Translations under genes and position numbers: made by a program
Shown here: in pieces, positions 1 through 9,192 of the stretch
Numbering within the stretch: the first letter of the stretch is position 1
Layout: the number at the start of each line of letters is the position of its first letter
Assembly: GCA_033782935.1 (NCBI GenBank)
Contig: JAWQEG010001420.1
Span: 620,001 to 684,000 of the forward strand
DNA: 64,000 nt
DNA from: Petrolisthes cinctipes
Lineage: Eukaryota > Arthropoda > Malacostraca > Decapoda > Porcellanidae
Reading direction: 5' to 3'
Notes under the pieces: generated by a model
Databases searched by the model: none
The model's input: the letters and a program-made list of their open reading frames with translations, nothing else
Told to the model about the DNA's origin: nothing

Positions 1-339
1 CCTCCTGGTACTCAGAGAGGTGCCTACGACGAAGGTCACCAAGGCTGGGACACTCAACAATAAGATGCCGCATTGTCAAAGGGACCAGACAATCATCACA
101 GTAGGGATGGTGAGCCCTCTCCATTAAAAAGCCATGAGTCAATAATGTGTGGTCAATGCGCAGATGGACAAGAGCCGTCTCCCACCGGCGGGACAGGCCA
201 CTGTAGCTCCACAAACCAAGGTGCTGGCGGATGTCGCGGAGCTTGTTAGCCCCGACGGCATCCCATCTGTCCTGCCAGCAGGAACAAACAGTAGCATCTA
301 TGTAGGGTCGAAGGTCCACTGCAGGAACAGGATGATGCC

Positions 340-735
340 TGGTAGGAGGCCGGGAATTGGAGACCGCAGCCTTAGCCAGGGCGTCAGCCCGCTCATTCCC
401 ATCAACACCCACATGGGCCGGGACCCAACAACAAGTGACTTTGTGGCCACGACGACCCAGGAGGACAAGCCACTCAAGAATGGCCAACACCAGGGGATGG
501 GAAGAGTTAAAATTACACAAGGCCTGCAAGGCACTACAGGAATCGCTAAAAATAGTAAACGGAGGCTGAGGGAGAGTAAAAATTACTTGGAGGGCATATA
601 AAATAGCCGAGAGCTCAGCAGTAAAAATTGACATGACAGAAGGGAGCCTGCCGCCACGGCAAAAGTCAGGAAAGACAACTCCAAAGCCAACTCCAGCATC
701 AGACTTTGACACATCAGTGTACACGAGTGAAGGCA
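340..735 (-). pseudogene. RNase H domain of ORF2
   Basis: Reading the minus strand from about 735 gives YTDVSKSDAGVGFG, then SIFTAELSAILYAL, FTIFSDSCSALQAL and CWVPAHVGVDGNERADALAK. These are the four acidic/His motifs of RNase H type I (D, E, D and the late H/D), all present. The enzyme removes the RNA strand of the hybrid during target-primed reverse transcription. The domain is out of frame with the RT because of a 1-nt shift near 740; the preceding frame ends at 714. Confidence 0.82.
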
Positions 736-1299
736 TGTTCTAAAAAGAGGGAACGAGCCACTGGAGGAGAAAGAGATTCCTTCTTGTCTGTAAAGCAGGT
801 GCAGGGAAAAACTTCTGGAAAAAGCCATGGAGCCACCCTGGGGACCCTCACAGGACAAATCTGTAAGTCATCAATGCCCATCTCCTCCATAGCCTTCCTG
901 ACCTGGAAGCCAAAGGGCCATGGTGTACAAGAATGTAAAAGGTAGTACTGAGACATGATATCAGATGACACCGCCAAGCAGGGAAGGGAGTCAGGAAGTC
1001 GATGTAATCGATGCCAACAACGAACCATCAAGGACTGGCGACGGAGATCAAGAGGTGGCTCATTAGCGTTCACCAGGAGACTGGGGATTGGGGACGACCT
1101 GAAGGCTCCGGTCGCCAGACGTACTCCAGCATGATGAACAGGGTCTAAAACTCTGAGACGGGCATCGGTGGCAGAAGAGTACACCTCACACCCATAGTCG
1201 TGTTTTGACCTAATAAGAACATGGTATAGGCGGAGGAGGGTGGCCTGATCAGCCCCCCAGGATGTATGGCCCAGGGCCCTCAACAGGTTAAGAGCCTTG

Positions 1300-2574
1300 A
1301 GGCAAGAGACCTTAAGTGTACGTAAGTGTGGCACCCAAGTCAAAAGTTTGTCAAAAAGGAGACCCAAAAAGCGAGTCTCCTCGACACAGCGTATCCGATG
1401 ACCATACATGAATAAGTCCGGATCGGGGTGGACGCCTCGGATGCCGCAGAAGTGCATAGCAACTGTCTTGGAAGGAGAAAATCGAAACCCATGAGAACCA
1501 GTCCAACGTGACACCCTGTCAAGGGCAAGCTGCATGCGCCGCTCTGCCACTGACATACGGGAAGCAGCAAACCAGACTGCTAGGTCGTCAACGTACATCG
1601 AGTTAGCTATACCGTCTGGAAGGGATGAGGCAATGGCAATAATTGCAACTGCAAACAATGTGACACTGAGGACGCTTTCCTGAGGGATGCCCTCCTCCTG
1701 TGCAACAGATGCTGAGTGGGTGGTACCAACCCTCACAGAAAAAACTGCGACCACTGAGAAACTCCTTAAGAAAGCGTGGAATGCTACACCGCAGGCCATA
1801 TAAATGGAGTTGCTGCAGGATGCCATATTGCCATGTAGTGTCATAGGCTTTCTCTAAATCAAAGAATACACAGACAAGGTGTTGATGTCGTGCAAAGGCC
1901 TCGCATGCAGCAGCTTCCAACCTGACCAGAGCATCTGTAGTGGAACGGTGTTTACGAAAGCCAGACTGGGACGGAGACAGAAAATCACCCCGTTCTAAGA
2001 AGTATACCAGTCTGACATTCACCATCTTTCCAAATAGTTTACAGAGACAGGAGGTCAAGGCAATTGGTCGATAATTGAGGGCAACACCAGAGTCCTTGCC
2101 CAGCTTGAGGAAAGGAAGGATGGTAGCAACCCTGCACCCAGAAGGGAGGACACCCTCCAGCCAGATTCTGTTATATAAAGCTAAAAGAAGTGAGATCGCC
2201 TCCTCACCCAAGTGTCGTAACATTGCATATGGGATGTTGTCTGGCCCAGGAGAAGTGTCACCGCAGAGAGAGAGAGCAGAATGCAGGTCTCTCAGGTTGA
2301 ATATATGGTTATAACTTTCATTCTCGTTTCCTGAGAAATCCAGGACAGTACGCTCCTTGGCTCTTAACTCATGCCTGACAGCCAGAGGTCGAGAGTCACG
2401 GCTGGAGACTTTTGCAAAAGCCTCCGCCATGGTATTGGCTACTGTCAAACCATCCATGATCTTAATTCCATTGACCTTAAGTACAGGTGGAGAACTAGGA
2501 GAAAACTTCCCTGCCATCATACGGACTCTCCTGAACACTTGGGTGAGTGCAGTTTTAGTATTAATTGAAGACAC
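1300..2574 (-). pseudogene. Reverse transcriptase domain of ORF2, one frameshift
   Basis: RT motifs in order: SPGPDNIPYAML; NYRPIALTSCLCKLFGKM; SQSGFRKHRSTTDAL; CVFFDLEKAYDTTW (motif A aspartate); QEEGIPQESVLS (motif B); and YVDD at 1595-1584 (motif C catalytic pair). The conserved GIPQGSVLS has a glutamate in place of glycine here, expected to harm the active site. The first half lies in one frame (2574-1603) and the second in another (to 714); the shift falls in the A6 run 1739-1744, in the middle of RSFF/SVRVG. Confidence 0.9.
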
Positions 2575-2941
2575 ATAGGCCTTCCAAGATGCGCGTCGTG
2601 CCTCTTTTAAAACTCGTCTAGCCCGAGCCCTTGCCCGTCGGAAGTCCTCTTAAAGAGTTGGGTCCCCACGATTGCGACGAAGGCGAGAGAAAGCAGCGCG
2701 CTTCTCCCGCACAGCGTTGGTGCAGACTGATGACCACCAAGGGACAGGACGTTTGGGAAAGTAACCAGAAGTTCTAGTGATAGAGTTGAGAGCAGCAGAG
2801 TGGAGCATATCAGTGAAATATGTTACAGCCTCGTCAGAGCTACTAAAATCGGTTACAGAAGAGACCGAAGAAGTTAGCTCTCTAAAAAAACTGCCAGTCA
2901 GCCTTCTCTAATTTCCACCTAGGAAGACGAGACTGTGGTTC

Positions 2942-3200
2942 TTACCTGTTACCTTCTAAAAGTATAGGGAAATGGTCACTGCCATATAAATCAGGCAACA
3001 CTCTCCAAGTAAAATCCAACAGAGCACTGGGTGAGCAGAGGGAAATGTCAATGGTGGTAAAAGTCCCAGTAGTGCTATTAAAATGTGTCACATCTCCTGT
3101 ATTTAAAACCCCTAATCCTTCATCCTCAATAAAAGAAGCCAATAAAACACCCCTGGGATTGACCGAACTGTCACCCCACAGAAGGACACAATTCCACTGA
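2942..3200 (-). pseudogene. Apurinic-type endonuclease remnant of ORF2
   Basis: The stretch reads VLQWNC followed at once by VLLWGDSSVNPRG and FIEDEGLGVLNTGDVTHF, TIDISLCSPS and GSDHFPILL. LQWNC is the usual first motif of this endonuclease and WGDSS/SDHFPI its C-terminal motifs; the roughly 130 residues normally between them, which hold most catalytic positions, are missing. The terminal SDH motif is intact. The domain is therefore an internal-deletion remnant. Confidence 0.8.
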
Positions 3201-5247
3201 AGGACCTTGAACGGTGTTTCTTTAGTACTGATTTTTGGGAAGCCTCACGGAGGTACTTCCCACTACCACCTCGACCTGAGGGTTTACTCAAACAATAAGA
3301 TTTGTCTAATCCTAGGCCACTAGAAGAAGAGCGAACCCGAGGAGTAGTATGTGGGGCAGTAATTGGGACCCGTAGACGAGTCCCTGAAGCATCTGATATG
3401 TTAGAAGATGAAGGTATATGAGCTGGGATATTCTTTGAAACAATTACATTGGTTTTGTCCTGTACAGCAGTGGTATCACTGACACAGGCAGATACATCAA
3501 CATCCATAATACAGGTGGTAGAATCACTCCGCTGCTCAAGCGGAAGAGAAACTGAATCTTTTGAAGTAACAACATCCGTGGCATCCACATTAACTTCACG
3601 CCCCTCTGATGATCCCGAAGGAAGCTTGCGAGGAGGAACTTCTGTTGAATCAAGAGATTCATCAGACCCACGAGAACGCTTCTTGTGAAATTGAGAGGAA
3701 ACTATGGATGAGTCCACAGAGATGGTTGCCTTACAAGGTGGAATATCTGTAGAGTCAAGTGCCTCAGAGGAACCACGAAGGCATCTCTGTGGCAGTTTAG
3801 GTGACTTAAGTTTCCTTTTTGGAGAGCGTGTGGCAGCGTGAGCCTCTACCACATGGACACCTTTAGCTAAAATCTGAGAATTGTCATCAGTTGAAGGTTT
3901 AACAGAATGAGAGTCTGATAAAGTTTCCAAGACAGAGAAACTATTATGTAGAGTAACCTTAGAAACATTCTCACTTGAGCAAAAAGCAGAAAGCAGCTGC
4001 CTCTTGAGAGGGTTGAGAGGGTGCTGCAACCAATTTAGGGCGAAGGGAGGAGGCGTATGTCTTCACACCACCATCCTTCTCTCGCCTGAAGTTGAGTTGC
4101 CGTCTGGCACTACCTATGCTAATGAATTGAATATTAGCCAAGTGGAGGATATCCTGCTCAAGGAGATACATCTTACATTGGCGAGAACGCAAGGGGTGAG
4201 CATCTCTGCATTAAAAGCAGTAACTCTCTGACCGACACTCAGAAGTAAGATGTGAGTCAAGAGCAGAACAATTACCACACCGGGAACGGTTGTTGCAGTT
4301 CCTCCTCCCATGACCAAACTCATAACAACAAAAACACTGTAGGGGATGCTCAACAAAAGGCTTCACCTCAAATGAGGTGGGGTTAATGTTAATGCGATCT
4401 GGGATATGCAAGCCATAGAAAGTGAGGATGATCATATTTTTACTGCCTTTCATCTTCGTTACCAGTTGGACACTGTCTGGGCACATAGCGAGAATGTCCT
4501 CTTCAGAGAATTCATACAGGTCCTCATTATATATACGCCCCTTGCTATAATTAAATGTTCGATGTGGTTTAATAGATTCAAACATGCTATCAGAAGGACA
4601 GGGGAGATTGAGGAGCATCATGGCCTGTGTAAGATCTTTGGCTCTGATTAAAATGCCCGTACTATATTTCTTTATGTGGCCCATTGGTAATAATCCAATT
4701 TCTTTCTCCAGATACTGGGAAGCATGGATAAGGTTACCACGTCCCTCCCTGTAGTAAGCCACAAACCAAAAGGGTGTAGGAACCCGACATTCCTTTGGGA
4801 CATACTCTACAGAGTCATCAAATATATTAGGGCAGTAGTCATTGTCACTGTCAACTACATTGGTGGACCGCATCATCTGAACTTTACAATGAGTATCCCC
4901 CACCGTCAGAGAATCTTTTGCCTCAAATGCTGCTTTGGCAGCAACATTTGTATTGAAAGTAATATAGCACTGATTAGACCTACAATCACTGTCATATGTG
5001 ATTCGGATTCGAAGAACTACTCCAAAACACTTAAAAATGGAGTGGATAGCACCATAGGAAAAGGATGCAAGTACATTCGTTAACATTAACGTGTCCAAAT
5101 CGCTAACAGGTTCTTCGACACAACACCCAACCTGCTAGGTCTAGTCTTATTTGCAGCTTTCTGCATATTACCACTACCAGAGAGTGACGTCTCGAGGGCC
5201 TGGTCGACCACCGCTCGAGGAAGAGATTGGGGCTTTTCTTTATCCAT
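3112..5247 (-). pseudogene. Retrotransposon ORF1 (Gag-like, CCHC zinc knuckles), frameshifted
   Basis: The likely start is the ATG at 5247-5245 (MDKEKPQSLPRAVV...). The frame is lost near 5100 and resumes as DTLMLTNVLASFSYG, running to 4214. After an N-terminal region come three zinc knuckles typical of ORF1 RNA-binding proteins: CFCCYEFGHGRRNC (C-x2-C-x4-H-x4-C), CGNCSALDSHLTSEC (C-x2-C-x5-H-x4-C) and a third, CF*CRDAHPLRSRQC, interrupted by a TAA at 4213-4211. The same frame continues to 3971; a further frameshift near 4000 leads to a Ser/Lys-rich tail read to about 3195. ORF1 proteins coat the element RNA in a ribonucleoprotein particle. With two shifts and a stop this copy cannot make full-length protein. 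Confidence 0.85.
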
Positions 5248-5640
5248 ATATCATTGATTTGATATTTTTGGCCCCAGGAGCCAAATTCTACTACCTACCG
5301 GGCAGATGAGGGGACCGAGCGCTGAAAAAGCAGCCCCAATGGCTCGAAAGTTTGCCCACGATGGTGCTGAGACCCCCTTCCCCAACATCTCCCGGCCCAG
5401 ATACCCAACCATCCAACATAGGACAGCCCCTAGAGGGCAGTCCCTATGGAGGGCAGCGCTGTTGGCCCATACTGGCAGCCTAATGCATGGGAACCATTTA
5501 GTCTGGTCTCTCACTGGCGACCTTACTAGCATGGGAAGCCCTCTCTCCCCGAAATCGGGGCAGAGGAGGGGCCGGAGCCCCCTCTAGTCTAGCTCGCCAG
5601 GTCTCAGAGACACACAAGCCCCCCTACCATGTCAAGGCGG
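5248..5640 (-). other. Probable 5' leader of the non-LTR element
   Basis: About 390 bp immediately upstream of the ORF1 ATG, richer in G+C than the AT-rich DNA that follows. Open frames exist on both strands but neither resembles a known protein. Its position and composition suggest the element's 5' UTR with internal promoter; the outer boundary near 5640, beside a run of seven or more G, is a guess. Confidence 0.35.
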
Positions 5641-5864
5641 TTCCCGTTGGGGGGGATCAGAGACTGGAGATGGAGGAAATCAAGGAGACCATTGAAGAAA
5701 TATTCTTCCAACCCTTCCTCCACAGTTACTGGAGGAAGTGTGTGAACACCTTATCAGCATTGGTGTAGAAACTGTTAATGATATTCACTATGTGAAGGCA
5801 TCCCATCTTACACCCATGTAGAAAGAGATTCAAGCACGTAAACTTATTGATAAATGGAAACAAG

Positions 5865-6357
5865 GTACAGTATAATGCATGCCATATTTTTTTAAGATTA
5901 GTTTACCTTACTGTACAGTTCTTGCCTGCATTTAAGACTCATGTAATATTCTATATTAGCTTATGAGTTGTGTCCTAGCAAACTTGGCCAATCTTTTTTT
6001 TTTTTTACAGTACCGGTACAGTACTGTATATTCAGACACTTGATGTGGGTTGTCATTTAACTGCAGGTCCAATTAAAACAGAGTATCACTGTTGCTTGAT
6101 ATGTAACTTATTGTTCCCATGTACCCACAAAATACTTATACATCATCTTTTTGATGAAATGTTGTCTCATTTTCTTCTCAATTATGTTTCTTATAAATTA
6201 ACTCATACAAAAATGGAATGCAGGAAGGGAGAAGTGAAGGAAGGAAGCACTGTGTGAATTATGTACAGTGTTGTGGATGGGCATGTTATTGCATATGGGC
6301 TTAAGTACTATGCATAATCAACACCAACATTTTTTATTGGTTCTCTTAATATTTCAG
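5865..6357 (+). other. Putative intron of the SAMD3-like fragment
   Basis: 493 bp of AT-rich DNA between the donor gtacag and the acceptor atatttcag. It contains a T-rich run at 5993-6007 and next to it a palindromic cluster around 6008-6030 with the core gtaccggtac. No coding signal seen. Confidence 0.45.
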
Positions 6358-6360
6358 TGG

Positions 6361-6726
6361 CACCGGCATCACATGAATTATCACACTCATCACAGGAACT
6401 ATCACACTCATCACATGAATTATCACACTCATCACAGGAAGATACACACTCATCACAGGAAGATACACACTCATCACAGGAATTATCACACTCATCACAG
6501 GAAGATGCACACTCATCACAGGAAGATACACACTCATCACAGGAATTATCACACTCATCACAGGAAGATACACACTCACCACAGGAAGATACACACTCAT
6601 CACAGGAAGATGCACACTCATCACAGGAAGATATACAATCATCACAGGAAGATATACAATCATCACAGGAAGATACACACTCACCACAGGAAGATACACA
6701 CTCATCACAGGAAGATACACACTCAA
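6361..6726 (+). repeat. In-frame coding minisatellite encoding Ser-Gln-Glu-His repeats
   Basis: Tandem units of 18 or 24 bp variants built on catcacaggaagatacacac. Because units are multiples of three, length changes do not alter the frame, and the plus-strand reading of SHSSQEDTHSSQE-type repeats is preserved. It lies between the SAM-like segment and the following domain of the SAMD3-like fragment, so it would be a flexible acidic linker. All other frames are open too, a by-product of repetition. Confidence 0.8.
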
Positions 6727-7430
6727 TTCAGCCAACTGTTTCAGCTCTAGATGATGGAGAAATCAGTGCCAAGCTACAACCAATCACATTGGGCTGAAGA
6801 TTATACAATACCCTGGAAAAGATTTTCAAAGACAAATTTGCTCGTTTCCTTAGAAAAAGGACAGAGACTTAAGCCTTCTGCTAGAAGAGAGATGGTGAGA
6901 GTGTTGGTGGATGATATATCAAAAATCTCAGAAAGACCAGGGAAGAAATCACTGGCAGTAATTGGTGAGAGAATTGTTAAAACTTATCCGGCATCGTTTT
7001 TAGATGAAATTGATGAAACACTTGTTGGAACAGGTTTTGACTCTTTATTTAAACAGTTAATGGCAAGGTTTGATAATATAAATAGAGGGCCTAATAGTAA
7101 TTCAATCAAAAGAAAAGTAAACTGTTCCCATGAAAATGAAGAAATAGACACTGAGGGAGCTGGTCTAATCAGAAGAGTACAGGTGTGTTTTAATGATAAA
7201 TATAGGTGTATTAATTATATGCCCAAAGATTATCCGGATGGGGAATCTGAAACAACACAAGAAGACAGGAAAACTTACTGAATAATTACTGAAAACATTA
7301 CTGAATAATGAGAGTTTGGAGGACTACATTGACTCCAAATTGACCACAAAAGGTTGATTTCCTTAAGGTGGCATATAGCACATTGTTATGGGTGATAAAT
7401 TTAGAGCAATGATTTCTCCAAACTATTCCA

Positions 7431-7581
7431 GATATTGTATCAATATTTCTGCCTTTATTAAATTGAATATTGTATGAATATTTCTGCTTTAAATTAAATT
7501 GAATAGTGCATGAATATTTCTGCTTTAAATTAAATTGAATATTGTATAAATATTTCTGCTTTAAACTGAATATTGTATGAA
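7431..7581 (+). repeat. 36-bp tandem repeat, about four copies
   Basis: Successive copies of a 36-bp AT-rich unit containing tattgtatgaatatttctgc, the last one shortened. The remaining DNA 7282-7430 and 7582-7663 shows no gene that I recognise. Confidence 0.75.
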
Positions 7582-7663
7582 CGTGATATAAGTTGTTAAT
7601 GTCAAACATCCCTAAGTTTGATATACCGTAGGTCTTACCTTGTGCAACTCCGTATAGGCTGTT

Positions 7664-7808
7664 CAGGTTAGGTCTTGGTAGTCTGCTATGGTTAGGTCCC
7701 GCTAGTCTGCAATGGTCCAGATTAGGTTAGATTGGGTTGGGTCGGGTTGGGTTGGGTTTGGTTGGGGTGGGTTAGGTTGGATTAGATTATGTTAGGTTAG
7801 GTTAGGTA
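7664..7808 (+). repeat. Degenerate interstitial TTAGG (telomere-type) tract
   Basis: A GGTTA/GGTTG-rich stretch ending in a clean triplet of ggtta units near 7790-7807. TTAGG is the common arthropod telomere repeat, so this may be an old interstitial telomeric sequence, or simply a degenerate GGTTA microsatellite. Confidence 0.55.
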
Positions 7809-9049
7809 TGTATGGCTAAAAACAGGACATTTGCACAATAAATGGATGTAAAAATTGAACTAATCACTAGAAAAAAATTGAACTAATCACTTGAAAAAAT
7901 CTTAGAAAAGCAATATTTTGTCTGAAAATTTCACACGTGTAGCTCAGAAAATGTACCCAATTTTTTAATTACAAAAAAAAACATTGTATAGACAAGGGAA
8001 ACCATTATGAAATATGAGTAATAAAAACATCCGGTAATTATCTAATCTATTGCCATTTTCTATTACAATATTTTTATCTTCTTTATTCACAAATTCATAA
8101 CATTCTAAAACACTTTTATTCGGAAATGCCCCATTTCCAAGTTAGGTCATATTCAAATTTTGAAATGACATAATTAGGGGAAACCACAATCTGACTCAGC
8201 TCCTTTTTACTGTAGAGGCAAAAGCTCATTACCATCGTATTCCTCGTGTGTTTTTACGTATAATAACCAATTTTCATTGAAATCGTACATCAAATATTAT
8301 TTTTCCCAATTTTTTTCACCAACTGAGGGAAATTTTTTTTTCTTTTTTTTTTTCAGAACTTCCTCATACTTTATGTGGACACTCTCCTTAGATACAGCAA
8401 CACTGTCATGAGCCAAGAACCCCATATCACTGCTACAAATGGGAAATTGAAATCGCTTGAAAAGGGAGATAAAATTCCTGAGATGAAAAAATTCCTCAAA
8501 AATAGGGTAATCATTTATCAAGGAAATGGAAACAACAAAATATGCTCATATATACGTGTATCACTTGTGAAAAGCTTCATGAACATGACATAAACACTGT
8601 TCGAGCTGTTATCAATTGCACCTGAAAAAGTGGGTCTTGAGAAAACTGCGAATTTGTGATATAGGAAAGTTGGGCAGTCTAAAATAGTATCCCCCGTTTC
8701 CTTTTCGTACTCTATCATATCTCAAGTATAGAGAATGTGTCTGATGTATGGTAAACTATTATTTTTGCATATATAACTACGAGAATTATTCCTCGTTCAT
8801 CACTGACATATACCAGCACAGTATGATACATATAACGATATATTATGATATATTATGCTATATAGCAAAATATTATGATGCATTATGAATAATAAACAGT
8901 TCATATGATGGACTGAGAAGGGAGAATGAGATTTGAGATGGGTATGGGAGGTCTTATTGAATTTGTGTGTGTGTGTGTGTGCATACACTGCAATTATTTG
9001 TATGATCATTCACTTATTCATTATTTATTTGTTTATTTACCTATATAAC
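7809..9049. other. Non-coding interval with short repeats
   Basis: About 1.2 kb with no convincing gene. It holds two near copies of a ~23-bp motif (attgaactaatcact) at 7855-7905, a diverged repeat at 8101-8170 that recurs at 12772, a T-rich run at 8333-8353, an AT-rich patch of tatattatg units at 8820-8890, and a (GT)n microsatellite at 8965-8981. A short open frame at 8375-8593 has no recognisable features. Confidence 0.6.
8101..8170 (+). repeat. Dispersed repeat copy 1 (pairs with 12772-12840)
   Basis: About 70 bp alignable in direct orientation to 12772-12840, sharing cattctaa at the start and ccatttccaagttaggtcat / gcatttccaagatagggcat followed by attcaaat. Probably fragments of one old interspersed element. 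Confidence 0.5.
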
Positions 9050-9192
9050 TAGCCTTTACCGACAAGTGTAACTTGTCTCACCCCTGGGGGATTATGGAAG
9101 TAGCTGACTCAACGAAAAGGGGTTTATTTTTACCAGGGATTGGCTCTTCCCTTTCCTCCTCAGCTACTTCTACCCTTTACTCACGTCCTTGC

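Larger units (their letters stand above)
1..3200 (-). pseudogene. Retrotransposon ORF2 (endonuclease remnant, RT, RNase H), broken
   Basis: Polyprotein that normally nicks the target and copies element RNA into it. Reading from 3200 down: the first endonuclease residues (LQWNC) fused directly to its C-terminal part; a linker; the RT (about 2574-1300); then a connecting region, RNase H (about 725-340) and a CDDC...H...C zinc-binding segment (about 50-103). Lesions: a TAA just after GNR at about 2942; a frameshift at the A7 run near 2883-2889; a TAA at about 2651; a frameshift at the A6 run 1739-1744; a frameshift near 740. Several shifts fall in homopolymers, so some could be assembly errors, but the stops and the deletion show real decay. 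The product is incomplete at the left edge. Confidence 0.88.
1..5247 (-). mobile_element. Degenerate non-LTR retrotransposon, I/Jockey group, cut by left window edge
   Basis: A LINE-type element read from right to left. Seen in order on the minus strand: ORF1 with three CCHC zinc knuckles, then ORF2 with remnants of an apurinic-type endonuclease, a reverse transcriptase, an RNase H domain and a C-terminal zinc-binding segment. This domain order is that of I-group and related non-LTR elements, which reverse-transcribe their RNA at a nicked target. The sequence is still coding at base 1, so the 3' UTR and tail lie outside the window. I count at least four frameshifts, three in-frame stops and one large internal deletion, so the copy is dead. 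Clade assignment within the I/Jockey/Nimb group is inference; a phylogeny of the RT would settle it. Confidence 0.9.
5726..7281 (+). pseudogene. SAMD3-like gene fragment, two exons with stop and frameshift
   Basis: Exon 5726-5864 follows a good acceptor (cttcctccacag) and ends at a donor (caag/gtacag). It reads LLEEVCEHLISIGVETVND, then HYVKASHLTPM, a TAG stop, and KEIQARKLIDKWK, which looks like a sterile alpha motif helix bundle. The next exon starts after aatatttcag at 6358, in matching phase (1), with a Ser/Gln/Glu/His repeat, then after a frameshift (somewhere 6726-6790) YTIPWKRFSK, SARREMVRVLVDD, VKTYPASFLDE, LMARFDNINR and CINYMPKDYPDGESETTQED. That order resembles uncharacterised SAMD3-like proteins of animals. 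The frame ends at 7281, short of the usual C-terminal half. Broken exon plus truncation argue for a pseudogene, but a sequencing error or missed exon remains possible. Function is unknown; the family match is from memory. Confidence 0.5.

Noticed and set aside
149..601. Plus-strand 150-codon frame
   Set aside because: Antisense to the RNase H domain of ORF2, which has clear motifs.
5993..6040. Alternative exon start after a T-rich tract and acag at about 6010
   Set aside because: The following open frame (6045-6257) has no recognisable similarity, and the phase-matched acceptor at 6357 explains the gene better.
8375..8593. 72-codon frame preceded by a T-rich tract and cag, possibly an exon
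   Set aside because: No recognisable protein motif, an open frame of similar size on the opposite strand, and no matching donor or partner exon.
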